DNA of 64,000 bases from Paraflavitalea soli (GTDB lineage Bacteria; Bacteroidota; Bacteroidia; Chitinophagales; Chitinophagaceae). The stretch is taken from contig NZ_CP032157.1 of assembly GCF_003555545.1 (NCBI RefSeq), forward strand, positions 252,546 through 316,545, given 5' to 3'. Both the position numbers and the translations under genes were made by a program. The notes beneath the pieces were generated by a model. The model had not been told where the DNA came from. It searched no databases and was given only the letters and a program-made list of their open reading frames with translations. Below, one piece after another: positions 27,313 through 37,558 of this stretch (position 1 is the first letter of the stretch; every line of letters begins with the position of its first letter).

Positions 27313-29583
27313 TCAAAGTTTGGCCAGCTTCAACCGCAGGCTATTGGCCACTACGCTTACAGAACTTAACGCCATGGCTGCTCCGGCAATCATCGGATCT
27401 AACAGGAAGCCGTTGATGGGATAGAGCAGGCCAGCCGCAATGGGTATACCTATTACATTATAGATAAAGGCCCAGAAGAGGTTCTGCCGGATGGTTTGTA
27501 CGGTTTTACGGGACAGCTGCAGGGCTTTCGGAATACTGTTGAGGTCGGAGGTGATCAGGGTCATCTTGGCCACATCCATGGCAATGTCGGCACCCTTGCC
27601 CATGGCAATGCTTACATCGGCCTGGGCCAGGGCCTGTGAATCGTTGATGCCATCGCCTACCATGGCTACTATTTTACCGGCCTGTTGTAATTCCTGCACG
27701 AAGGCGGCTTTCTGAGAAGGCATTACTTCGGCTTTAAAGGATTTGATACCTACCTGCCGGGCCACTGCTTCGGCGGTGTGCTGGTTGTCGCCGGTAAGCA
27801 TGTGTACTTCAATACCCTGACGGATCAGTGCTTTAATGGCGTTTTCGGCTGTATCTTTTATTTTATCTGCAATGGCGATGATGGCCAGGAGTTGGCCGTT
27901 GCCTGCGAAATAGATGACGGTTTTGGCATCTTCCTGCAAACTGGCGGCTTTGGCAGATAAGCGCTGGTCAATGACTACCTGGTATTCCTGCATTAGTTTT
28001 TTGTTGCCTGCCAGCCAGGTCACTCCCTGGAGGATGCCCTTGACGCCCAGGCCGGTGAGGCTTTCAACGGATTGGAATGAAACTGGCTGTGTGCCTGGCT
28101 CAATGTATTGCAGGATAGCCTGGGCCAGGGGATGTTCGGATTGTTGTTCCAGGGCGTGCAAAACAGCCTGGTGCCCGGGGCGTTCATTGTGCTGGTTGTT
28201 CCAGATAAGGTCGGTAACAATAGGTTTACCTTCTGTGATGGTGCCGGTTTTGTCCAGTATGATGGCATTGACGCTGTGAGCCAGTTCGAGGCTTTCGGCA
28301 TCCCTGATGAGGATATTGTTTTCTGCACCTTTGCCTACGCCCACCATAATAGCAGTGGGAGTGGCCAGGCCCAAGGCACAGGGACAGGCAATGACGAGTA
28401 CGGTTACAGATGTAAGTAAGGCATGGGTAAAGGCGTTATCGCCACCCCATATCATCCAGGCAATGAAGGTGAGGATGGATATGCTAATGACCACGGGTAC
28501 AAAGATGCCGGCAATCTTATCTACGAGCTTTTGTACGGGGGCTTTACTGCCCTGGGCTTCCTGGACCATTTTGATGATCTGTGCCAATAGGGTATCGGCT
28601 CCTACTTTTTCGGCCCGGAACTGAAAACTTCCTTTCTGGTTGATGGTGCCGGCAAATACGGGTTCACCTGCTTTCTTCGCCACGGGTATGGGTTCGCCGG
28701 TGATCATGCTTTCGTCTACATACGATTCGCCGTTCATAAGCTTACCATCAACAGGTATTTTTTCACCGGGCTTTACCAGTAAAAGATCGTTTACCTGCAC
28801 CTGTGCTACGGGGATCTCTGTGACGGTTCCCGAAGGGGTGACCAGGAGTACTGTTTTGGGCTGAAGGCCAATTAGTTTTTTAATAGCAGTGGATGTATTG
28901 GATTTGGCTTTTTCTTCCAATAGTTTGCCGAGTGATATGAAGGCAATGACTACGGCCGCTGCTTCGAAGTACACATGCGGATGCAAGCCGCGCTGGTGCC
29001 AGAAGGCTGGAAAGAGGGTATTAAAGGCGCTGAATAACCAGGCAATACCGGTACTCAATGCCACGAGGGTATCCATGTTGGCTTTGCGGTGGCGGGCTTG
29101 CTTCCAGGCGTTGGCGAAAAAGCTGTGGCCGAAATAAAATACGACTGGTGTAGCCAGGATCATCATGATCCAGTTGCCGTAAGGCATGTTCATAAAGAAC
29201 ATACCAATAATGACAATGGGCAGGGAAAGCAGAGAGGTCCAAATGGTCCTTTGTTTTATCTGCAGGTAATGTTTGCGTTGGGCTTCTTCTGTTACTGCAT
29301 CCTGGTTCTCTTTGTCGATGACGAGGTCATAACCAATAGAACGCACGGTGGCCTGCAATTGCTGGTGTGTGACCAGTGCGGCATCGTAGGATACCCAGGC
29401 GGTTTGGTTGGCAAAGTTGACGCCGGCATCTTGTACGCCGGGGACTGATTTAAGCATGGACTCTACACTGATGGCGCAGGCTGCGCAGGTCATGTCGAGT
29501 ACGGGGAAAGTTTCTTTCTGTATATGGGGAGGGCCTGCTTTGGTTATTGCAGGCGCTTGTTTACCGATTGTTGCTGTAGACAT
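27313..29583 (-). CDS. copA: CopA-type Cu(I)-translocating P1B ATPase
   Basis: 756 residues. One N-terminal HMA domain holds MTCAAC (31-36). Then come the actuator TGE (295-297), the transmembrane CPC (400-402), the phosphorylation motif DKTGT (444-448), SEHP (482-485) and GDGIND (643-648). The C-terminal helices end with the [15 protein letters not shown] segment typical of P1B-1 pumps. It exports Cu(I) from the cytosol. The CopZ-like gene lies about 200 bp downstream on the same strand, and a metal-domain AraC regulator is nearby. The short shared motif before copA and copZ suggests co-regulation. Confidence 0.93.
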   Translation of the reverse strand: MSTATIGKQAPAITKAGPPHIQKETFPVLDMTCAACAISVESMLKSVPGVQDAGVNFANQTAWVSYDAALVTHQQLQATVRSIGYDLVIDKENQDAVTEEAQRKHYLQIKQRTIWTSLLSLPIVIIGMFFMNMPYGNWIMMILATPVVFYFGHSFFANAWKQARHRKANMDTLVALSTGIAWLFSAFNTLFPAFWHQRGLHPHVYFEAAAVVIAFISLGKLLEEKAKSNTSTAIKKLIGLQPKTVLLVTPSGTVTEIPVAQVQVNDLLLVKPGEKIPVDGKLMNGESYVDESMITGEPIPVAKKAGEPVFAGTINQKGSFQFRAEKVGADTLLAQIIKMVQEAQGSKAPVQKLVDKIAGIFVPVVISISILTFIAWMIWGGDNAFTHALLTSVTVLVIACPCALGLATPTAIMVGVGKGAENNILIRDAESLELAHSVNAIILDKTGTITEGKPIVTDLIWNNQHNERPGHQAVLHALEQQSEHPLAQAILQYIEPGTQPVSFQSVESLTGLGVKGILQGVTWLAGNKKLMQEYQVVIDQRLSAKAASLQEDAKTVIYFAGNGQLLAIIAIADKIKDTAENAIKALIRQGIEVHMLTGDNQHTAEAVARQVGIKSFKAEVMPSQKAAFVQELQQAGKIVAMVGDGINDSQALAQADVSIAMGKGADIAMDVAKMTLITSDLNSIPKALQLSRKTVQTIRQNLFWAFIYNVIGIPIAAGLLYPINGFLLDPMIAGAAMALSSVSVVANSLRLKLAKL

Positions 29584-29626
29584 AATCCGATCATTTTTGT
29601 AAAGTTAGGACCGGGTGGGAGGGGGA

Positions 29627-29639
29627 TTGTTACATGATT
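29627..29639 (+). promoter_or_regulatory. motif shared with the copZ upstream region (copy 2)
   Basis: TTGTTACATGATT lies 44 bp upstream of the copA start and differs from the copy before the chaperone gene by one base. A regulatory role is inferred. Confidence 0.4.
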
Positions 29640-29771
29640 AAGGAGGAGATGTATATAATTGTCGGATTGGAGTTGGATATCCAGGACCCGGGAGTCCCAA
29701 TATTTGGCTGCATTTGTCCAATTCCGGCCACTCAATCGTTATGGGGTTATAACAATCTAAATGTCAAACTA

Positions 29772-30113
29772 ATGGAAAAGTTTATTCTCTTATTCAGAGG
29801 CAGTGATGTCTATGACGCCAACCAATCTCCTGAAGCGCTACAGCTGCTTACGGTAAAGATGCTGGATTGGGTAGGTAATCTTGTTAAAAACGGAAGGCAT
29901 GTATCCAGTGAGAAGTTGTACCGGTCAGGTGCGCAGGTCAGCGGTACCACAAAGGCTATAAACAATATTGCTTTCGGTGCGGCGAAAGAAGTTGTTGGTG
30001 GCTGCACCATTGTGCTGGCAAAAGACATTTCTGAAGCTGTTGAGATTGCCAAAGCCTGTCCTATCCTGGAAACGGATGCCAATATTGAAATAAGGCCTGT
30101 TCAAAGTGTTTAA
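29772..30113 (+). CDS. YciI-like (YCII/DGPF-related) protein
   Basis: 113 residues from ATG at 29772 (MEKFILLFRGSDVYD); an upstream ATG at 29634 would add 46 residues with no family resemblance. The order FILLFRGSD, WVGNLVKNGRHVSSEKLY, VVGGCTIVLAKDISEAVEIAKAC and IEIRPVQ is that of the YCII/DGPF ferredoxin-like family. Members are often cited as dehydrochlorinase-like or sigma-associated, but activity is usually unknown. It converges on the AraC-type gene with 2 bp between stops. Confidence 0.8.
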   Translation: MEKFILLFRGSDVYDANQSPEALQLLTVKMLDWVGNLVKNGRHVSSEKLYRSGAQVSGTTKAINNIAFGAAKEVVGGCTIVLAKDISEAVEIAKACPILETDANIEIRPVQSV

Positions 30114-30115
30114 AT

Positions 30116-30679
30116 TCAGACCTTATCGAGGGGAGTGCGTTTGTTTTCTTTTAACTGTTTGAAGTGGGAGGGGGTGAGGCCGGTGATCTTTTTGAACTGC
30201 TGGGACAGGTGTTGTACGCTGCTGTAACCCAGTTGGCCGGCGATCTGTCCGAGGCTCAGTTCATCATACATCAATAGTTCTTTGGCCTTTTCGATGCGCT
30301 GGAGGATGGCATATTTCTCGATGGTAACGCCTTCTACGGACGAGAAGAGGGTGGTGAGGTAATGGTAATCCAGCTGCAGTTTTTCTTCCAGCAGTACGGA
30401 CAACTTGAGGGGCATGGCATTGTTGCCGGCATGGTGTATCAATTGGATGATGGTATTCTTTATTTTCTCTACGGTGGTGCTTTTTTTGTTGTCGAGCAGT
30501 TCGAAGCCGAGGGCATGGAGGTCTGTCCGCAAGGTTTGTAATTGGAGCGTGGTGGGGGTGTGCGTAAGCTCTACCTCACCACGTTGTATATTGTTATAGG
30601 TGAGACCCAGTTTATCCAGTTGTTGCTGTACTACGAGTACGCAGCGATCACAAACCATATTTTTAATGTACAAATGCAT
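30116..30679 (-). CDS. AraC-type regulator with N-terminal metal-binding (HMA-like) domain
   Basis: 187 residues. The first 65 residues follow the HMA beta-alpha-beta pattern (MHLYIKNMVCDRCVLVVQQQL) with a CxxC at C10/C13. The C-terminal half is an AraC/XylS HTH pair (about 85-187: LSLGQIAGQLGYSSVQHLSQ and FKKITGLTPSHFKQL). The fusion suggests a regulator that senses a thiophilic metal, most likely Cu(I), directly. CopA and CopZ genes lie just downstream on the same strand beyond the YciI gene. It is shorter than full AraC proteins, which have a larger ligand domain. Confidence 0.85.
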   Translation of the reverse strand: MHLYIKNMVCDRCVLVVQQQLDKLGLTYNNIQRGEVELTHTPTTLQLQTLRTDLHALGFELLDNKKSTTVEKIKNTIIQLIHHAGNNAMPLKLSVLLEEKLQLDYHYLTTLFSSVEGVTIEKYAILQRIEKAKELLMYDELSLGQIAGQLGYSSVQHLSQQFKKITGLTPSHFKQLKENKRTPLDKV

Positions 30680-31419
30680 GCAGGGGATTTGTGCAAACTT
30701 ACAACTATGGGGTGGTAAGTATGGGGGTGATGTGTTAAAATGGGATGGAGTAAGGTTTCCAATTCAGGATGGGCTGGTAATAGCAATATAATAGTGGCTG
30801 TTTTTGGTGAAAACCGCTCGCTTTTTTCAAGTACGCTATTTATACGGCACATGGTCGGCAGAAGTACGGCAGATCTACGGTTGATCTACGGCTGATGGGT
30901 TGTTGAAGGCCGGACTGTCTGCTGCTCTATTCCGGTTATTTCCTGCCCAATATTCTCCTTTCATTATTGGCTGTCTTTTCGTCATCATAGCGCGACAGGG
31001 CAAACGTAGCAATAGTAGTCATTGCTACCAAATGTGCCTGTCCGTTGGAGACCGTTTTGTCCGAAATGTCCGAAATGGTTGGATGGAGTGTTGTTGAACT
31101 GTGGGGGAGGCTAACTATGATTTTAGGCTATGGCTTCAGGTGTGCTGATCTTTATGAGTGCAGGTAACTGTTGCAGTGGGCCAAGTGCAAGGATTACCGT
31201 AATTTACAAAATTTTGTTTATTATAAGTATAAAAATATAAGGGTAAATGTGAAACAGGCATTAAATTTTTTTATCTTGCCAAGCTATTGACAATTAAACC
31301 TCCCTGTGTGATATTTGTATCCATTCCACGTTCCTGAATAAGTTGAGAATCCCCTGAACAACAGGCTCCGGGCCTTATTTATGGTATCAATAAACTAACA
31401 ATCTGGCATCTTAAGGGCT
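30680..31419. other. gene-poor interval before the sigma factor gene
   Basis: No convincing gene on either strand. It contains three tandem 11-bp units (30865-30897), a short duplicated GTCCGAAAT near 31060, and an AT-rich stretch (about 31200-31290) that probably holds the sigma-factor promoter. Confidence 0.5.
30865..30897 (+). repeat. three tandem 11-bp repeats
   Basis: TACGGCAGATC, TACGGTTGATC and TACGGCTGATG follow each other directly, about one helical turn apart. No neighbouring gene explains them. Confidence 0.6.
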
Positions 31420-32025
31420 ATGCAGAAAGCTATTCATATGTCGCAGGAGGCAGGGGAGGACCTGATCAAGGGAATCCAATCGGGTAATTCGAAGGCGTTT
31501 GTGCGGCTGTACGATGATTATTTCTTTTCTATTACTTATTATACAAATGGCATTACGGGAAATTGGTTTGAAGCGGAGAATATTGCTGCAGATACTTTCG
31601 AAAAAGTATGGTTGATGCGGGCAAATTTTGCCCGGTTTCCCGATCTGATGGCATTCATATATGTTACCTGCCGTAACAGCGCTTATAATTACCTGAGAAC
31701 GACCCACCATAAAAATAAAAAGGAGCTTTTCGCCGGCGATCTCCCTATGCTTTCGTTGGAAGACCTGGCAGCAGATGAACTGGACGAAGAAACAGAAAGA
31801 GCTATTGTAGAAGTAGAGCTGTTGCGGAAATTGCATGCCGAAATAAGCCTGCTTACGCCAAAGCGTCGCCAGATATTAGAATTGTACATACAAGGGCTGG
31901 ATATGGCCCAAATTGCTGCAGAAATGGGGCTTTCTGAGGAAGCTGTACGCAATGCTAAATTCAAAGCGTTAAAGCGGCTTCAAAAGAAACTAAAAGACCA
32001 TCCTATCCTCTTGCTGGTCATATAA
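31420..32025 (+). CDS. ECF RNA polymerase sigma factor (SusC/SusD-associated type)
   Basis: 201 residues (a start at residue 7 is possible). Region 2 is at about 20-95 (FVRLYDDYFFSITYYTNG, AADTFEKVWLMRANF) and region 4 at about 125-190 (LTPKRRQILELYIQGLDMAQIAAEMGLSEEAVRNAKFKAL). This is the Bacteroidota sigma-70 family that partners with FecR anti-sigma factors and outer-membrane transducers. The FecR gene follows 175 bp later, then SusC with an STN domain, so a three-part signalling system is complete here. Confidence 0.9.
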   Translation: MQKAIHMSQEAGEDLIKGIQSGNSKAFVRLYDDYFFSITYYTNGITGNWFEAENIAADTFEKVWLMRANFARFPDLMAFIYVTCRNSAYNYLRTTHHKNKKELFAGDLPMLSLEDLAADELDEETERAIVEVELLRKLHAEISLLTPKRRQILELYIQGLDMAQIAAEMGLSEEAVRNAKFKALKRLQKKLKDHPILLLVI

Positions 32026-32066
32026 TTAATAGAAAAATAATACAGAACGTAGCTTGATTATTACTG

Positions 32067-32083
32067 TAATACAAATTGTATTA
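32067..32083. promoter_or_regulatory. perfect 17-bp palindrome between sigma and anti-sigma genes
   Basis: TAATACAAATTGTATTA is symmetrical about its central base. It is in an AT-rich gap upstream of the FecR gene. It could be an operator, or it may be chance symmetry in AT-rich DNA. Confidence 0.35.
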
Positions 32084-32200
32084 AAATAAATACATTTTAT
32101 CCTCCCCAAAATGGCTAACACAAAATTGAAGAATGTGTTTATTCAGCAGGGAGCACTGTCTCTCAACCGATTTTATTACTAATTCTCAGGAGGCTCGTAC

Positions 32201-33415
32201 ATGTTGGAAAAGGCTTATGAAATGCGTGATCTGCTTGCCAGGCACGTAAAAGGTGATTTTTTACGCGAAGATGAGCTATTGCAACTGGACCAATGGTTAC
32301 AGGCGAATGGCTTTACCCGGGAGAGCCTTACTGATCATTCTCTCCAAGAACTTGCCTTATATACTCAAAAAGCCGCTTTATTTAATCCAGGAAAGAAGCG
32401 ATTGCCCAAGGTGATCCGGATGCACGTTTTTAGAATGCAGTTTATTCGTATCACAGCGGCAGCTGTTGTGTTGGCCCTCCTTTCATTAGTTGCTTATTGG
32501 GGTATAAATAGAAATCCATCAACTCCCAGTCAACCAGTTACTCAACACCAGCCAACTGATATTTCACCGGCTACCTCTCAAGCTATATTAACATTGGCGG
32601 ATCATTCCACGATCCAATTGGGCGCCACCGGCCAAGATACGGTTGTTTACCAGGATGGTAGTGTGATCCGCCGGACACAGGATGGCCTGGTATACGCTCC
32701 TGCAGGTACAAACGAAGCTCCTGATCCACAAAAAAGTATAGGTTTTAATACCTTGACGACGCCGGAAGGCGGGTTTTACCGGGTAACGCTGCCTGATGGT
32801 TCTGGTGTATGGCTCAACGCCGCTTCTTCTTTAAAATTCCCTCCATCTTTTAGTGCAGATGAACGTTTGGTAGAACTTACCGGAGAAGGTTTTTTTGACA
32901 TTCAACGAAAATATATTGCCGGAACTAAGACCCGGATACCTTTTAGGGTTAAAACTGCTCAGGGTATTATTGAGGTTACCGGTACCCGGTTTAATGTAAA
33001 CGTGTACAATGATGCTGATAACCAGGTGACCACCCTGGTAGAAGGAGCTGTTACGATCCGCTCCAACAGCCACCAAATTCCTGCCTGTCAATTATTGCCG
33101 GGCCAAAAGGCGTTGTCGGTACCTGGAAAAGCGATAGTCATCAGTCCTGCTAATATAGCAGCAGCCACCGGTTGGATGAAAGGTTGGTTTACGTTTGAAA
33201 AGGCTGGTATTAAAGAGGCTATGCAGCAAATCGCCCGATGGTATGGGGTGGAGATTAAATATGGGCCAGGCATGCCTGGCGGCCCCGTTATAGATGGATC
33301 AGTTGAACGCACAATACCTTTATCAAACCTGTTAACCCAGTTGGAAGCAACTATTGGAGAAAACCTCCAGTTCCGGATGGAAGGCAAAGTTGTATTTGTT
33401 TCAGTCCGGAAATAA
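32201..33415 (+). CDS. FecR-family anti-sigma factor
   Basis: 404 residues. The N-terminal cytoplasmic part (1-80) is followed by a membrane helix near 85-105 (ITAAAVVLALLSLVAYWG), then the periplasmic FecR domain (from about 185: LTTPEGGFYRVTLPDGSGVW, FFDIQR, FRVKTAQGIIEVTGTRFNV) and a C-terminal DUF4974-like domain (IKEAMQQIARWYGVEIKY). It should hold the upstream sigma factor inactive until the STN domain of SusC signals. An AGGAGG Shine-Dalgarno sequence at 32188-32193, 7 bp before ATG, is unusually strong for this phylum. Confidence 0.9.
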   Translation: MLEKAYEMRDLLARHVKGDFLREDELLQLDQWLQANGFTRESLTDHSLQELALYTQKAALFNPGKKRLPKVIRMHVFRMQFIRITAAAVVLALLSLVAYWGINRNPSTPSQPVTQHQPTDISPATSQAILTLADHSTIQLGATGQDTVVYQDGSVIRRTQDGLVYAPAGTNEAPDPQKSIGFNTLTTPEGGFYRVTLPDGSGVWLNAASSLKFPPSFSADERLVELTGEGFFDIQRKYIAGTKTRIPFRVKTAQGIIEVTGTRFNVNVYNDADNQVTTLVEGAVTIRSNSHQIPACQLLPGQKALSVPGKAIVISPANIAAATGWMKGWFTFEKAGIKEAMQQIARWYGVEIKYGPGMPGGPVIDGSVERTIPLSNLLTQLEATIGENLQFRMEGKVVFVSVRK

Positions 33416-34003
33416 TATAGACCACTGGTGCTTAAGCTTTATCCCTTGAATAAGATTTTCTGAGTTTGCTTGCATTAAAATACCCGTTTAAAGGTTAAAC
33501 CCCTGGCAGGAGGATTATTAAAACTGTAGTTTCCTATTTTCCAGAGAGTCGGGGGCCTCCTTTTTCCCTTGGTATTTTATTTACACGAGTCAGATCTAAA
33601 CTAAACATACGATGAAGCAACTTTCTGTTTATTATTCATGCCGGCTCTCCCAACCAAAGGCCCGCAAACAATCATTTTCGCTAAGTATTAGTCAATTAAT
33701 ACTGAACAATCATGAGCCCACCTACTCCCATTAAGGAGCACTTCAATACCATCAAATCTTTCCTTGAAACACTTTCCTTTTATTTTTCTCAGCACTATTC
33801 AAAAACTCTAATACCTGTAAGTGCCCTTCGATTGCCTTTCCTGCTTTTCAACGGTTTGTCTAAGCCGTGTCAAAGGCCGGAGACCTGGTAAAGAAAAAGA
33901 TGGGAGTGTTACGAGCACCCCCACCGCGCCGCTGGTGCGGCTAACAGGTTATCCGATGAAAAAATAATGGTCCTTATTATTCACGTTTAACCCGTTCAAA
34001 GTT
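33416..34003 (+). other. long leader/intergenic region before susC-like gene
   Basis: 588 bp with no convincing gene. A possible 40-codon frame at 33612-33734 has no family features. Weak hairpins are visible: AGGAGG/CCTCCT (33509-33514 and 33556-33561) followed by a T run, and CACC/GGTG near 33920-33940. A long 5' leader or small RNA for the SusCD transcript is possible. Confidence 0.4.
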
Positions 34004-37000
34004 ATGACATTTAGCTCTGATCGCGGGGGCTATAGCTTATTGTCCCTGCCCAACAGCCAACGCCATGGCAAAAGGCTAACTAAACTGCTATTGGTTATGA
34101 AACTGACTATGATCTTATTGACAGTAACCTGTCTTCATGCAGCTGCCAGGACCCAGGGGCAGGTTACTTATTCCGGCAGGGAAGTGCCGTTGGTAAAAGT
34201 GTTTGCGGCGATTGAGGCGCAGACGGATTATAGGTTTGCTTATAATCCAGGGGTGCTTTCGGGAGTTGCGCCGGTGACGGTGGAGTTCCGAAATTTGACG
34301 CTGGAGGAAGCTGTGAAGCAGGCTTTGAAAAACCAGCCACTACAGTTTAAGATTATTAATAAAACCGTTTTTATTTCTCAAAAAAGTGATAATAAAAGTT
34401 TTCCTGTACAAAACGAATTATTTAAACGGATTGATGTAAAGGGGAAAGTTTTGAATAACCAGAATGGTCCTATTGCAGGAGCGACGATAAGCGTAAAAGG
34501 GGAATCCATGGCTACTTCAAGTGATGAGAATGGGGCCTTTATTTTAACTGACGTGGACGAAAATGCCACATTAGTGATCACTAACGTAAACTATGAAACA
34601 CGCGAGTATAAACTGAATGGGAAGACGGATGTTTTAATTGAATTGGCAATCCGGACTTCTACTTTGTCTGAAGTAAATGTGACTATTAATTCAGGATATC
34701 AAAAAGTAAGCAAAGCGAGATATGTCGGCTCTGTTACAACAGTTGATAGTGCTTTGTTTAATAGAAAAGTGGGTACTGATATCATTTCAAGATTGGATGG
34801 GGTTGCCAACGGGGTTTTATTCGATAAGCGAAGCGATAGTCGAATCCAGATCCGGGGTATAAGCACACTTACTGGCACTAATATGAATCCCCTCATTATA
34901 TTGGATAATTTCCCTTTTAATGGAACATTATCGAATATTAATCCTAATGATGTGGAAGAGATTCATATACTGAAGGATGCTGCTGCTGCGTCCATTTGGG
35001 GTGCCAAGGCCGGTAACGGAGTGATTGTTATCACTTCGAAGAAGGGGAAATACAATCAGTCTACAAGGATTGATTTTAACTCGAATGTTACCATTCAACA
35101 AAAGCCCGATCTGCATTATTTTGACCAGATAAGTACCTCTGATTTTATTGATCTGGAGAAGTTCTTATTTGATAAAGGTTTGTACAATAATGATCTGAAT
35201 AATACCTCCAGCCGCCCTGTAATTTCACCGGTGGTGGAAATCCTTAATAAGGAGAAAAAGGGATTAATATCGTCAGCAGAAGCTGCCAGTCAAATCAACA
35301 AATTGCGGAATATCGATATAAGGAATGAGATCGAATCAAAAATTTACAGGCCTGCAGTAAATGTTCAAAATTACCTGAGCATTGCAGGGGGATCATCCAT
35401 GGCTAATTACCAAGTATCGCTGGGTTATGACAAAAATACGCCTAATGTTAATGGACCTGGAAACTATCAGCGGTATACCCTAAATAGTTCAACAAGTGTT
35501 CGTCCAGCCAGCTTTGTCGAGTTAAATTTAGGCCTTAATGTTTCTCAGGCTGAGACGCGGACGAGTTCTTTCAGTCCCCAGCTTAATCCTGGAAGTGGCA
35601 AGTCGCAGATTTATCCCTACGCTCAACTTGAGGAGAATGGGCAGCATCTGGCCTTGCCACGTGACAGGCGCCTGGCCTACGTTGATACTGTGGGGAAATT
35701 ATTAGACTGGCACTATAGGCCAATGGATGAAATTAATTTGGAGAATAACAGGCTCCGAACGCAAAATGTCATATTAAATTTCGGTACGACATTCAAATTT
35801 ACCAAATGGTTAACAGGTGATATTAAATATCAATTTGCCCAGCAAAATATCACTGGCCGGAACCTGCAAAGTGCGCAATCGTATTTTACCCGAAATTTGA
35901 TTAATTCATATACACAAAAAAATACCTACAAGCAAATTATCCCTGTAGGAGACATTCTTGACAAGTCGTATAACGAACTTACAGGCCATTTTTTCAGAGG
36001 TCAATTATCGTTCATAAAATCCTTTAATAGCAGACACCACTTCAATGCGCTGGTTGCAGCCGAAATCAGCGACAATAAAAATAATTCTTCCTCAGTGCGG
36101 TTTTATGGGTATGATGATGAAGTTTCGACTTATGCTACAGCTCTTGATTATGCTACAGCCTATCCTTTGTTTGCTGGTGGCTCTGCCCGCATACCAAATC
36201 CGAATTATACAGGGGATGGCTTGAGCAGAAACCGTACAGCTTCTTTTTTGGGGAATCTCTCTTATACTTACCTAGATAGATATACCTTGTATGCCAGTGC
36301 CAGAAGAGATGGTTCTAATCTATTTGGTGTAAGAACTAATAACAAATGGAAGCCACTTTGGTCTGTTGGCGCCAGTTGGGATATTATCAAAGAATCCTTT
36401 TTTCAATCGGAAATCATTTCTAATTTGAAATTAAGGGCGTCTTATGGTTATACTGGTAATAGTAATAATAATATACCAGCGATCACAACCTTCGGTTATC
36501 TTGATATTAATCCGTATACGAACCTCCCTTATGCTGTAGTAAACCAACCTCCGAATCCTGATCTAAGATGGGAAGAGGTTGGTATTGTAAACCTGGGATT
36601 GGATTTTTCCGTCCTTAAAAACCGCATTTCAGGAACGTTTGAATGGTTTACTAAAAAATCAAAGGATGTAATTGCTCCTTTCCCGCTTGACCCTACTGTC
36701 GGAAATAATGTTTTTAATTTTATCAATAAAAATGCTGCTAATTTAAGAACGCGAGGTTTTGATCTTAGCCTAATGTCAAGGAACCTGGAAGGTAAGATTT
36801 CCTGGAATACAGTATTAAATTTCAGTTATGCAAAGACGATAGTTACAAAGTATTATCAGAATCAACAACTTGGTATCCCTGCTCAGCCACCTTCTATTGG
36901 TATAAATCCAATAGAAGGACAAGTTGCCTGGGGACTATATTCCTACAAGTGGGGTGGGTTGGATCCTGCGACTGGAAATCCGCAAGGTTATTTAAACAAG

Positions 37001-37558
37001 GGGCTTAGTACAGATTATGTTAAGATATTGAATGATTCATTGAAGAACCATGTATTTCATGGAAGTGCGGTTCCTTTGTATTTTGGTAACCTGATGAATA
37101 ATCTTTCATTTAAAGGTTTTGCTTTGTCCTTTAATATCACCTACAGATTTGATTACTATTATATGAAAAATTCCTTAAGTTATTCATCCTTGTATACATG
37201 GGCTCTTCCCGGCAGCAATGAGTTTGCTGAACGATGGAAACAGCCGGGGGATGAATTGAAGACGAATGTGCCATCTATTTCCTACCCAGCTAATGCAAAC
37301 AGGGATAAGTTTTATGCCCAGTCAGAAATAAATGTGCGTCGAGGTGATAATATCAGACTGAGCGATGTGCGGGTTTCCTATTCATGGAATACAGTTAATA
37401 AGTGGCTGCCTATCAAAGGGGTTCAGGTATATTGTTATTTGAATAATCTGAACTGGATGATATGGAAAGCCAGCGATCTTAAATATGATCCTGATTTCAA
37501 CATGAATGCCATACCTCCGGCAAAGAGTGGCGCTGTAGGTTGTAGTTTCAATTTTTGA
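34004..37558 (+). CDS. SusC/RagA-type TonB-linked outer-membrane protein with STN domain
   Basis: 1184 residues. After an N-terminal hydrophobic export segment (about 27-47), an STN domain (about 50-120, VPLVKVFAAIEAQTDYRFAYNP) precedes the carboxypeptidase-like domain (DVKGKVLNNQNGPIAGATI), plug (about 225-345, IQIRGISTLTGTNMNPLIIL and LKDAAAASIWGAKAGNGVI) and barrel. Together with the downstream SusD lipoprotein it forms a pedal-bin type importer. The STN domain should contact the FecR protein. The next gene overlaps by four bases. The AT content is higher than in the flanking 20 kb. Confidence 0.95.
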   Translation: MTFSSDRGGYSLLSLPNSQRHGKRLTKLLLVMKLTMILLTVTCLHAAARTQGQVTYSGREVPLVKVFAAIEAQTDYRFAYNPGVLSGVAPVTVEFRNLTLEEAVKQALKNQPLQFKIINKTVFISQKSDNKSFPVQNELFKRIDVKGKVLNNQNGPIAGATISVKGESMATSSDENGAFILTDVDENATLVITNVNYETREYKLNGKTDVLIELAIRTSTLSEVNVTINSGYQKVSKARYVGSVTTVDSALFNRKVGTDIISRLDGVANGVLFDKRSDSRIQIRGISTLTGTNMNPLIILDNFPFNGTLSNINPNDVEEIHILKDAAAASIWGAKAGNGVIVITSKKGKYNQSTRIDFNSNVTIQQKPDLHYFDQISTSDFIDLEKFLFDKGLYNNDLNNTSSRPVISPVVEILNKEKKGLISSAEAASQINKLRNIDIRNEIESKIYRPAVNVQNYLSIAGGSSMANYQVSLGYDKNTPNVNGPGNYQRYTLNSSTSVRPASFVELNLGLNVSQAETRTSSFSPQLNPGSGKSQIYPYAQLEENGQHLALPRDRRLAYVDTVGKLLDWHYRPMDEINLENNRLRTQNVILNFGTTFKFTKWLTGDIKYQFAQQNITGRNLQSAQSYFTRNLINSYTQKNTYKQIIPVGDILDKSYNELTGHFFRGQLSFIKSFNSRHHFNALVAAEISDNKNNSSSVRFYGYDDEVSTYATALDYATAYPLFAGGSARIPNPNYTGDGLSRNRTASFLGNLSYTYLDRYTLYASARRDGSNLFGVRTNNKWKPLWSVGASWDIIKESFFQSEIISNLKLRASYGYTGNSNNNIPAITTFGYLDINPYTNLPYAVVNQPPNPDLRWEEVGIVNLGLDFSVLKNRISGTFEWFTKKSKDVIAPFPLDPTVGNNVFNFINKNAANLRTRGFDLSLMSRNLEGKISWNTVLNFSYAKTIVTKYYQNQQLGIPAQPPSIGINPIEGQVAWGLYSYKWGGLDPATGNPQGYLNKGLSTDYVKILNDSLKNHVFHGSAVPLYFGNLMNNLSFKGFALSFNITYRFDYYYMKNSLSYSSLYTWALPGSNEFAERWKQPGDELKTNVPSISYPANANRDKFYAQSEINVRRGDNIRLSDVRVSYSWNTVNKWLPIKGVQVYCYLNNLNWMIWKASDLKYDPDFNMNAIPPAKSGAVGCSFNF

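Noticed and set aside
30900-31097. 65-codon open frame upstream of the sigma factor
   Set aside because: Starts at TTG, has no recognisable features and lies in a gene-poor stretch with simple repeats.
33612-33734. 40-codon open frame in the SusC leader
   Set aside because: No Shine-Dalgarno signal, signal peptide or family resemblance; length is expected by chance.
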